Below, piece after piece: positions 21,801 through 29,575 of a DNA stretch of 64,000 nt. Source of the DNA: Gracilaria gracilis (Eukaryota > Rhodophyta > Florideophyceae > Gracilariales > Gracilariaceae). The stretch covers positions 186,001 through 250,000 of the forward strand of contig JARGSG010000214.1 in the NCBI GenBank assembly GCA_030374805.1, read 5' to 3'. A program made the translations under genes and the position numbers. The notes beneath the pieces were generated by a model. It saw only the letters and a program-made list of their open reading frames with translations. It searched no databases and was not told the origin of the DNA. Position 1 is the first letter of the stretch; each line of letters starts with the position of its first letter.

Positions 21801-24266
21801 TCCAGAGATCCCGATGTGCTCACAGGGGGCGGTTCGGAAGGCCTACGTTATCAGTGGGCATGTCGATTTAGTTGGAATTCGGCCTTGGACTTCTCGGAGC
21901 AATGTGATGCGACTCTTATGCCGGAGGATGGGGTAACACAGGTCGAGTTCCCAATCCCTTCCAGTGCGCTTCAATCCGTACAGAACAGTTCAGGGCCAAT
22001 GTACATTGAATATTCTTTACAGGTGTCCAAAACGTCTCAAAACGCGACAGGGGCTCTACTTGAAAGAAACTCCGAGATTGTGACATCGACTTTGATCCTT
22101 CCCGAGAGCACACCACAGATCTTTGAATCGCTCTCTGATATTGCTGTTATCAACAACCTCTCTACTGCGGTAGATCTAACAAATGTGAAGTACTACGAAG
22201 ATGTTGTGATCACGCCCGTCTCGGAAACAACTGAAACTACATGGTCATTTCAGGCGCTCTTGCCAGCCTCCCAGGCACAAACGCTTTTGGCTACCGATGA
22301 AAACCTGCTGACGTTCGCGGGATACTACACATCAGGTGCTGAACCCGGAAGAGATGTGCTTGGCATCAAGGCAAACGTGCTTTCTCCCAACACTGAATAT
22401 TCATTTCTGATCAGGACATTCCGCGCTGGTTTCGGTGTGAACGAGCAGATCATTATTATGAAGACAGTTGAACAGCCTTCGTTGACGTTTGGAAGACTTC
22501 TAAGATCCTCCGGTACTACAAACGACACATTTACTTTGTCTGCGTATGCCAACTATGATGGGGATTTCAAGTTCTTCTTCATGGTAACTGATGAATTCGG
22601 ATTTGAAAGCTGCGTGGGTGGGTGTCAGGGGACGGATTTTGTGAGCTTCCAGCTGGGAACGGCAGGAAACTACAGCGTACGATGCGACGTATATGATTCG
22701 CTTGGTTTCACATTGCTTACGTCAGCGAGCGGGGGAAACATCGTCGTTACCACCAGCGTTGACGACGGAGTAGACCTCTCTTCGTTTGCCGCCGCCGCCG
22801 AGGACGCCTTTGTCGCGGGTGATCATTCAGACTACCATCAAGTGGGAACGGATATGGTGAAGTTCATCCTATCGGCCGGAGGCAGTTCATCCAGTATGGA
22901 CTCGGAGGCGCTGGCAAACTTCACGGCTGGTTTGAATCAGATTGCCGGCAATTCCGTGCCCAACGCGATCCAGAGTGCCGGGTATGTGCGGACAGCGGCG
23001 GCTCTTGCCAGTCTGACGCCAGACCTTGGGATCTTGTACAACACAGAGACGCTGTACTTTCTGGTGAACATCACGATCAACGCAGTGCAACGAACGCCGG
23101 ACACGGCGGCGTTGCAGCAGTTGCAGGACCTGCTAGACTTTTACGACCTCACGCCAGAGTTGATCTTGTCGTCGTACTCGGAAGGCAGCTCGAGACGAAG
23201 GCTTCGACAGGGCCTGGAGGTTAGCGAAGAAGAAATCATCGGAATCTGGCTGGACGTGTACGAAGTAATGAAAGAGCAGCTGGTACTGACAGTATTGAAG
23301 AAATGCCCGTGTGGGTGTGTGGAAGAGGTGCGAACGGGTATAAGTGCAAAGGGAAGGGGAGCACTTGAGACAAGACTGCAAAGTGTTCGACAGGAAAGCT
23401 CCAACCTGAGCACGGCGGCGGCGTACGTGAACCCGACGCAAGGTCAGCTGAGCGAGGTGCGGATGAAACTGGCGCACTTTTGCAACTCGGAACAGGGGCT
23501 AGGGTTAGCGTTGGACGTTGGAATGGAGCAACAAGTGGAGTTCTCGTGGTGCAAAGGGCTGTATGAGGATTCGATCAAGCGGTTGTACTTTGCGGTGGTG
23601 AAGAGTCCAGATTACGTGTACCTGTCACGACTGCGTCAGCATGTGACGTTGACGGACGGGCTGTTCGGCATCGTGGTGGGTGTAATCCGCGACAATACGG
23701 TGCAAGACGCGACGTTGGATATCAAGGACTGCTATGGAGTGCAAATCCCGATTGCACGCGAGGTGGCGGATGTGGAACAAGTGACGCCAGACGATCAAGT
23801 ACCGAAAGGATTGCTGCTGCAGCCGAGCAAGACGTGGGACGAGAACGTCTCTCTGACGTTGTATGCGCCGGTATTCGCAAACATCAGCACGGCGATCGAG
23901 AACGGGGGGGAGGAGGCACGGTACTGGGCGGCGAAGCTAACGCTGTCGACGACGGGGGTGTTGACGGTGGCGACGCGGCTGGCATGGCCGGGAGGCATCT
24001 TCACGCTGGAGGGGCTGCTGTCGCTGGTGATGCAGGTGGTGGGGGTGGTGCTGCTGGTGCTGGTGCTGGTGGCGGTGGCGGTGATGGGCGCGTGGATGGT
24101 GGCGGCGCGACTGGCGGCGGCGGCTGCGGCGGCGGTGCCCATCGACGCGGACGCGACGTTCGTGGAACGGGACGTGTACGGGCGCGGTACGGTGTATCTG
24201 GTGGACGATCAGTGGCAGAGCGCCAACGCGGCGGGCGCGGCGTCGGAGAGGGCGGGCGGCGGATGA
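18807..24266 (+). CDS. large membrane protein with IPT/TIG repeats and a REJ/PKD-like region
   Basis: An intronless 1819-residue protein. I chose the ATG at 18807 because it starts a typical signal peptide (RRVIVIFILLSVLPVSHA, cleaved about residue 35). An in-frame ATG at 18717 would add 30 residues in front. Three IPT/TIG immunoglobulin-like domains lie at about residues 463-552, 556-650 and 652-741; each opens with a TP-x-S/H-GP...GGT motif (ITPVSGPEVGGT, MTPSHGPVAGGT, ITPNSGTEEGGT). A REJ/PKD-like stretch begins near 970 (GQDFVMTASGSRDPD, then RYQWACRF). A Cys cluster, CPCGC, lies near 1500. A single long hydrophobic segment at about 1736-1770 is followed by an Ala-rich stretch and a tail of about 45 residues, so it is probably a type I surface protein. 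Many N-x-S/T sites fit an extracellular part. IPT and REJ domains occur in cell-surface and adhesion or gamete-recognition proteins of protists, but the role here is unknown. The last 1.2 kb is much richer in G+C than the first 4 kb. Confidence 0.85.
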   Translation: MFRVAFPIDGHLRVARRVIVIFILLSVLPVSHALSSSSEHYRSFFPPSASRFFRSSDLQPNDLCEEPHRMRSLFLERQIEQAPTFLSSFADPEVVVSLINGTAETEIFYIFVPEPGSTLTDYSFEAKMSDTTVFDAEDVSFFSVEDNSRGFLAYNVTALIDLNKWTGKSAFEVQAVNVSTSEIAATSQSISIIVVGITFYRTEDGNRTIYGGENFPFVLSTEEVVSSQDQNFGVFIQYYDGSSTNSSITVPLTGIQMEASGSRSIVTQGDSCSPVTGVYDGSDVQLAQQCGMGFSVNDLEGEYVGPQFGVDFNKYANGSLITLFEWDEIVQGSDLEADGYSTFLNISVVGEVPPVVQYISPPGPFRSTGGDTAVFTIANLPNDLDSARSWAYSLSINFTEGSQDANVDAGTIQVNDNGTVSMLFTLPAGVGTDLPWVLTATKPSGEVLIGIDQTSPSYLFSFVISAVIDSITPVSGPEVGGTEVTLVGEFPNHDTSSLNIFFNGVVIDSSLIRNTSFSSITFMTPPMASGANFEQIITVEVGGTTSNGVTFTYEPVLKLESMTPSHGPVAGGTLVTLSGQFNDFDASVQNSGIYFGSTKIDSSLIQTANLTSITFVTPAQESVGGASVFVYDVTIHVEGTVSNPLQYSYDAPVLISTITPNSGTEEGGTVVTLTGQFINFDASSSSIFIGAVAVDEADIVSSSDSELQFITPPLADVGQSYSQPVTVTIGSLTSNSVTFIYEESNAGVSITTFGGTFDSDGQQYLLGLCSDGLFRAVVSSGWRVLNLTYSWTLIAPDGTTDVLSSSSITTNSDALLVPFTVFQTQNEQYSLQVQVQSESVSAQATLNLVQLNAQAISVRIIDPRARSLSNPNVSLTIPSIIGLPGCSDPSLEINTTAMTFVWEYRSRSYLFSYLNTTAPREEIGPTLLGREFHIPQSSMEYGSFPLSLRAFFTDQPEISASDSTIIVIRPVELLAQINGGEISQLVSSGQDFVMTASGSRDPDVLTGGGSEGLRYQWACRFSWNSALDFSEQCDATLMPEDGVTQVEFPIPSSALQSVQNSSGPMYIEYSLQVSKTSQNATGALLERNSEIVTSTLILPESTPQIFESLSDIAVINNLSTAVDLTNVKYYEDVVITPVSETTETTWSFQALLPASQAQTLLATDENLLTFAGYYTSGAEPGRDVLGIKANVLSPNTEYSFLIRTFRAGFGVNEQIIIMKTVEQPSLTFGRLLRSSGTTNDTFTLSAYANYDGDFKFFFMVTDEFGFESCVGGCQGTDFVSFQLGTAGNYSVRCDVYDSLGFTLLTSASGGNIVVTTSVDDGVDLSSFAAAAEDAFVAGDHSDYHQVGTDMVKFILSAGGSSSSMDSEALANFTAGLNQIAGNSVPNAIQSAGYVRTAAALASLTPDLGILYNTETLYFLVNITINAVQRTPDTAALQQLQDLLDFYDLTPELILSSYSEGSSRRRLRQGLEVSEEEIIGIWLDVYEVMKEQLVLTVLKKCPCGCVEEVRTGISAKGRGALETRLQSVRQESSNLSTAAAYVNPTQGQLSEVRMKLAHFCNSEQGLGLALDVGMEQQVEFSWCKGLYEDSIKRLYFAVVKSPDYVYLSRLRQHVTLTDGLFGIVVGVIRDNTVQDATLDIKDCYGVQIPIAREVADVEQVTPDDQVPKGLLLQPSKTWDENVSLTLYAPVFANISTAIENGGEEARYWAAKLTLSTTGVLTVATRLAWPGGIFTLEGLLSLVMQVVGVVLLVLVLVAVAVMGAWMVAARLAAAAAAAVPIDADATFVERDVYGRGTVYLVDDQWQSANAAGAASERAGGG

Positions 24267-24583
24267 CTGCACTTGACTGACTGACTGACCGATGACTGAT
24301 TTTGATTTTGGTAAAAAGCCACAAGTTTTCACGCGCCGCTTCGCGCTTGACAGTGAGTGAGCTCTGGAGCACACTTGCAGCGTGAGCCGCGACCTCCCCC
24401 GCCCACGCGCACTTGCTCTCTCTATCGTAGATCTACCGCGTCGCGCCTTGGTCGTTCTCCTTGTGGTTCTTGTTCTTGTTGTTCTTGCTGTTCTTCTTCT
24501 TCTCTCTCTCAGCCCTCGCACGTTTATTGCTACAGTTACCGGAAAACAAAAAAAAAGCCACGCGCAGGGGCATGTGGAGCGCG
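24267..24583. other. convergent intergenic region with GACT repeat and purine/pyrimidine tract
   Basis: The two genes of the island end 317 bp apart, tail to tail. Just after the first stop lies a short run of GACT units (24276-24288). From about 24410 to 24510 the plus strand is a CTT/GTT-rich pyrimidine tract, i.e. a purine-rich tract in the other gene's 3' flank. No conventional AATAAA signal was seen. Confidence 0.6.
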
Positions 24584-24685
24584 TCAACGTCGCGAGCGTT
24601 TGCCACGCGAGCCGGACGTGTGGCGGAGTGAGTCCTCCAGCTCCTGGAACGACGGCAGCGGCGTAGAAGGCGCGCGAGCCTGACG

Positions 24686-24716
<31 letters not shown>

Positions 24717-25351
24717 TGGTGGTGCGGCGCGGCGTGCGGCAGCGGCAGCGACGACGATGTGGGCAGCGAGAACGACGACGACGCGGCGTGGTGATGATGC
24801 GACGACGATGACAACGACGGCGACGACAGCATGGGCGCGTGCGGCACCGACGACGCCGACGGCGCGTGAGAGCGGTGAGAAGAGTGCTGCGACATGGTGT
24901 CGATGAAAGTGCGCCACTCGGCCGGATCTTGGAACACGCGGTCGAGGATAGTCATGAGCGTGACGCCGTTGGGCGGACGCGCGCATTGACGGCCGCAGTT
25001 GGTGCTGACCAGCTTGGAGCTCTCGCTGGCGCGCGGGATGACGACGCGTTTGACAATCTCGCGCACCAGGTCGTCCTTGAGCGCCTCGATGGCGGACGCG
25101 TCGCCGTTGGTGTCGTTGAGCACGGCGTCCACCAAGGGCGCCCACGCGCTGACGGCCGAATGACTGCCCACGTACGACAGCCAGCCGCGAAAGTCGCGGA
25201 AGCCGGCTGGCTCGATGACGCGCGGCTGTCCCACGTGATGCGCGAACTGCGCCACGGCCACCTTGACGGCGGACGACAGCGACGACGGCCGCGGCTGCCG
25301 GCCGCGGCGCCGCTTGGGCTGCGGGTTGCTGCGTTCGGCTCCGTTGTACAT
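24584..25351 (-). CDS. unknown 255-residue protein with basic N-terminus and Ser/His-rich tail
   Basis: I place the start at the first ATG of the frame (25351). The product begins with a nuclear-localisation-like segment, KRRRGRQPRP (about residues 15-25). A well-structured central part of about 130 residues follows (FRDFRGWLSYVGSHSAVSAW, DDLVREIVKRVVIPRA, TILDRVFQDPAEWRTFIDTM). The C-terminal 85 residues are low-complexity: His runs, and a run of ten serines encoded by a (TCG/TCA)n tract that appears as a GAC repeat on the plus strand at 24681-24714. It ends in a basic RGKRSRR. I do not recognise the central domain. The composition suggests a nuclear protein. It is intact, lies in normal-looking gene-rich sequence, and is convergent with the IPT gene, so it is probably a real host gene. 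Confidence 0.65.
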
Positions 25352-25990
25352 GGGGAGCAACACGGCGGCGCGGGGCGGCGGCGGAGGGGGAGGAGCGAGG
25401 GGGGGGGAGCGAGGGGAGCGGTGGAACGAAGAGGGAGTTAGAGTTAGGGCGATGGGGCTCTGCGGCGGTGGTCGACAGCAATGACTGGAGTGCAGAAGGG
25501 TGTTTCCGGCGTGGCGGCGTTGAAATACGCTGTGAATGAGGGCGCGGGCTGGCGGACGGGCGGGCGGGCGCGAGGCGAAAGGCGCGCGCGGCGCGCGCGT
25601 ACGACGGCGAGGAGGCAGAGGAGGGGGGGCGGGGGGCGGACGGGGAGGGGGGGGGGGGGGCGGGCGGGACGTCGCTCGCTCTCGAGAAGCGTCTTTTTCT
25701 GGAGACGCGCGCGGCGCGCGCGCGCAGCGGCGGCGCTGGACTGCAACGATGCACTGTCGTCATGGTTAGCTGCTAACTGCCATTGCCACGACTACCACGC
25801 GCACGCCACTCACGTGGGCTACGCCCGCCCGCGCGCGCGCCGCTATACAAGCGTACGTGCGGCGTACAGTGTGCGCGCTGCACGCGCGTTTCGCACGCGC
25901 GCGCCGCCGTGCGTTGCGCGCGGCCGCTTACGCGCGCCTTTCCGTCAGCCTTTCGGCGCGCTGACCGGCGCCGCATCTTGTGCTCAATTC
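25352..25990. promoter_or_regulatory. extreme GC-rich, CpG-dense region upstream of the 24584-25351 gene
   Basis: Most of the segment is G or C. From about 25612 to 25672 the plus strand holds several runs of five or more G, including one of about fourteen, which makes it a strong candidate for G-quadruplex formation. The 18-mer GCGCGCGCGGCGCGCGCG occurs at about 25573 and again at about 25710, and more GC alternations lie at 25830-25925, so it is also Z-DNA-prone. It covers the 5' flank of the minus-strand gene and is likely its promoter or CpG island. Long open frames in all phases here are a composition effect. Confidence 0.6.
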
Positions 25991-26458
25991 AACGCGCCCC
26001 ATCGCGTGTATATTTAGATCACGCTCAGTCATAACCAAACCAAACGCGTACAGCCGTACATTTATTTTGGGACTACTCTCATCCGTGTAGGATAGATAGC
26101 TCTTGTTCAAAATCAGCGAGTCGCCGCCTTTGATCAAGATCATTCTAATTACCAAATAATGTTTATTTGCGTTCCACAAACTCTCCCTTTCCAATTCAAC
26201 GCCAAAATAACGTTGAGGCTGCGATCAACCCGTTTCAATCCACAGTTTGTTATCCTTGCCCAGAGGCCATCATGGTTGACCTTCTATCCATTTGCCTCGT
26301 TGCTTGCTTCGTACTTTACTTCCTACTTGCGCACAACGCTGCACACAGTTGAAACCGAATCACGTTGGTTTTGATACATAGATAGATGCGCTACATACCT
26401 TTCGTTTGGTCAGCGATGCGCAACACACATCATCTCGCAACGCGTTTCGGTTTTGCAG

Positions 26459-26752
26459 ATGACCATCTTTGTGTTACTGTTCTTTGCTTCGTCATTACTA
26501 GCTAGATACGAATGGATGCAAAACTTTAGACGGAGCCATTTTCTTTCAAATGCTTTTACAAAGTGCCGTTTACACGCTGCCATGGTTAGTGCAATTTTGA
26601 CCAAAACAACTTTCGCTCACTTCGCCATTGTATTTTTGCTTATTATGGTTGCCATCCCCACCGTTTGTGTTATTGCTTTCCCTCCATTTTTAGAACCTGT
26701 CTGTTCTGTTACATCTTATGTTCAAATTCATTCACATAACCATCACAAATAG
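26459..26752 (+). CDS. possible small hydrophobic protein
   Basis: A 97-codon ATG frame begins with a signal-anchor-like segment (TIFVLLFFASSLLARYEW) and has a second hydrophobic stretch (FAHFAIVFLLIMVAIPTVCV). No family is recognised. The surrounding DNA is T-rich, which by itself yields hydrophobic frames, so a chance frame is quite possible. An overlapping minus-strand frame also exists. Confidence 0.2.
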   Translation: MTIFVLLFFASSLLARYEWMQNFRRSHFLSNAFTKCRLHAAMVSAILTKTTFAHFAIVFLLIMVAIPTVCVIAFPPFLEPVCSVTSYVQIHSHNHHK

Positions 26753-26759
26753 CAAATGC

Positions 26760-27510
26760 TTACAATTCTGTTACAGGCGCAACAGCCCGCAATCTTCCTA
26801 GAGAAAGGACCACAGCTCAACCACACCATAGAAAACAACAAATACAACAAACCGCAAAACATTAAAACAATTCGTCTAAACTCACGCCCATTTGTGCTTA
26901 TCCAAAACGTCGTAATCGAATACAAACACACACTGAGATCTGTAACACAAATTAACAATTGCTATATCTGAATAGTCAAAGAAAAGAAAACCCAAATCAT
27001 GTAATCTAATCTGCGCTTTGTGCAGAGGCGTCTGAAGCTTTATTGGAGTCCTTGAATATCCATAGCGGCTATGGGTCTTGATTTCCATTTCAACGACGCA
27101 TATCCAAAATCAAATGGGATGTTACCAATCGAAGTAAAAAGCCCGAGAATACTCCACTTCTGTGCTACTCACAATTATGGAAACGTCTTTCAAAAAAAAA
27201 TTTCAACGTTTTAAAATATAAAAACATTTTTCAATACAAAACACGTTTTCATGTGCAAAAAATGTTTTCAAACGTTCCAAACGTCTTCTATCTGTTTAAA
27301 AGAGTTCGACGGCGTTCCCCATGCATAACGACGTCCAACAAGATCCATTTCCCTCTTAGCAACGGTTGCTCTCCACTATGGCCCCCGGAAAATATACGCA
27401 CTGTACAGGTCGTAAAAATACCCGGGCAGAAATGTAAAGGGCATTTTTGGGACAAAACAAGAAACGGCGCGGGTGGTGACAAACCCTGGCGAGGACCCAC
27501 AAACGTACTC
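26760..27510. other. no gene recognised; recurrent GGTGGTGACAAACCC motif
   Basis: AT-rich to 27250. The segment 27400-27490 resembles 8045-8125: TGTACAG...TCGTA, CATTTTTG, then GCGGGTGGTGACAAACCC in both. This suggests both are remains of one repeat family, perhaps an LTR element with that sequence as primer-binding site. The pogo element is inserted directly downstream. Confidence 0.35.
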
Positions 27511-27517
27511 GACAGTA

Positions 27518-29573
27518 CACCCAGTGACCGTAATTAGAGTGCGTGGTTTATTAATGTGGTAACGGATATAGTGTGGGCCAGCTTATATACAGTGCATAGC
27601 GCCTTGGACGCTGTCTAAATTAATGTGGATAATGGCTCAGCTTTAGGCGGGAACTTCCGTAGGTAGGCTTAGGACATACAGTGGGACCAAACAACTTGTT
27701 ACCACCACCATTCCAGCTCTATCATCCCCACTCCTTGCACCGTTCCATTCCACCAAATGAACGTGCCAACCACTGGATCGCCCATCTTGGCAGCCTTTCA
27801 GCGCGCAACATTGCCTCGCTCAGTCCCTACTCCTTCTGTTATCGCTCAAGATGACCCAAACTGCGAACCTCAAACCGCCAACCCCATCAAAACCAACGCA
27901 ACAGACGCAGTTAAATCAAAAAGAGCTGCAAACAATGTGCTCAAAATAACAGAGTGTACAAAAAGTGCATCCTGGATGACAAAACGGGCAGTTACCCACG
28001 GTTCGAAACACGTCAAATCAAAAGCCGTTCCCCAGTTTCCGTCGTTATTCCGCAGTAGCAACAAGGCTAATTTAATGAAATGAAACCGACTGTAGAAGAC
28101 ACGTTACGAATATGTAGACGAAAACGGAGGATTTTTCAATCGTAGTTAAGGATCCACAATCAGTTGCAACACATACAAGGGAACCAAACGAGTCAACCTA
28201 AAGGTGCGGGCGGGACGTGGGCGAAAAACAAGACAGTGGGTACTCGAACTGCAGTTCGATATGGTAAGTGAGTTTGATCGCTTGCGCAAGTTAGGTGTGC
28301 AGTTCAACTGGAAAACTCTCCAGACTTTGGCATTAGACCTAATCAGTTCATCGGACAAGCCATCCTACCACAAGAATATGATTGATTGCACTACCGATAA
28401 CGCCATTGCTACGCAAAGTACGAGTCGTCAGATCCAAAACTTCACAGATCGCCATCGAATTGTAAGTTGTGCTCACAAAGGGAAATATCTGATCTCGCCG
28501 GAGAAGCAGAAGTAAATTGACAAGGCAGTTGCTTACCACCTCGGTCGCATGGCAAGCGCGTTTCGAGGTGGACATCTGAATGAAGAGGATGTCGAGAATG
28601 CAGACGAAACCCACTTCCAAATCAATCTAGATAATAGGCAAACGCTTGGGTTTTGTAGTGAACGGGAAGTGAAATACTCGGGTGTCGTGTCAGGAGGCGA
28701 GAATACGATGATGGTGGTACGTATCAGCGGCGGAGTTAACGCCAAGATTGAACCCGTTTTCTTAGTGTTTCAGAACCAAAACCGATCTTATCCCATAAGG
28801 GGTGTTCCAGATGATGTTTCGAACGTGTCGTACAGGAGTGGTCCTAAGAGTTGGATGGACACTACGGTAATGCCGAAGTGGCTCCGCGAAAGTAGAGTCA
28901 TCAATAAGCTGCCACACAATCGAAAGCGAATAATGTATGTCGACAACTGCAGTAGGCACAATACGACACCGGAGCTGCTCGAAGCTGCAGCGGAGATTAA
29001 CACCGAAGTCCGATACTTCCCGCCTTATGCCACAGATATGGTGCAGCCCGCTGATTCTTTTATCATCCAAAAGATAAAAAGCACTTGGAACGCGCGGTGG
29101 GAGCGCTACAAAATAGAGAAGATCAAGAGCGGAGCATGGTCGAGTTCAGGGAAAGTGGTTAATCCTGGTAAAAGCTATTTTCTCCGATTGGCTTGGCTTG
29201 CGGTACAGGATGTTAACAGGCAGAGGGACGCTGATGGTCTGACGTATGCTCGCAAGGCTATGATAAGGACGGGGATAGCATTGAACGTATATGGGCTTTG
29301 GGAGGAGAGGCAGCTCTTTCCAAAGCTTCAAGGGGTGATTTCAAAGCATCGCAATCACTTTGATGGGGAAATTGTGGAAGGATGAGGCACACGTAGTTTG
29401 TTGCCACCCACACTAACTAAGTATGAAATAAATAATGTGGGCCACTCTATTTGCATTTGAACTCTTATTAGTGTGGTACCATTGATAAAGTGGCCCACAT
29501 TACTTTCTGTTGCCTCGACCACGAAACGGCTTCGTCAATTAGCGTTACCCACTCTAATTACGGTTACTGGGTG
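27518..29573 (+). mobile_element. complete pogo-like DNA transposon with TIRs and TA duplication
   Basis: The left end (27518-27541) starts CACCCAGTGACCGTAATTAG. The right end (29550-29573), read on the other strand, starts CACCCAGTAACCGTAATTAG. Over 24 bases they differ at one position. Both are flanked by TA (27516-27517 and 29574-29575), the target duplication made by Tc1/mariner/pogo elements. Subterminal GTGGGCCA and AATGTGG motifs recur inside both ends (about 27556-27630 and 29435-29495) and could be transposase-binding sites. The single gene inside is a transposase interrupted by stops. At 2056 bp the element has a normal length for this family. Confidence 0.88.
27757..29385 (+). pseudogene. 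pogo-like DDE transposase, one frame broken by four stops
   Basis: The protein can be followed in a single reading frame from about 27757 to 29385. The N-terminal part has SKRAANNVLKI, a psq-like start, then TRQWVLELQFDMVSEFDRLR, a helix-turn-helix region. The catalytic part has NADETHFQINLDN (first Asp), RIMYVDNCSRHNTT (second Asp) and YATDMVQPADSFIIQKIK (third Asp). In-frame stops lie at 28081 (TGA), 28093 (TAG), 28147 (TAA) and 28513 (TAA), and no frameshift is needed. The catalytic half alone (28549-29385) is open for 278 codons. A product starting there would lack the DNA-binding domain. This subfamily (ADETHF block) differs from the two other pogo copies in the window. Confidence 0.82.
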
Positions 29574-29575
29574 TA

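Noticed and set aside
24681-24714. GAC repeat considered as a stand-alone microsatellite
   Set aside because: It encodes the serine run of the 24584-25351 protein and is described there.
23937-25763. 608-codon minus-strand frame spanning the end of the IPT gene and the unknown gene
   Set aside because: It is antisense to the well-supported C-terminus of the IPT protein and out of frame with the better gene at 24584-25351; its Arg/Pro/Ala repeats reflect GC-rich composition.
27253-27537. 94-codon plus-strand frame running into the pogo terminal repeat
   Set aside because: Only its end resembles another stretch (8050-8125), and that similarity is at DNA level in non-coding-looking repeat sequence.
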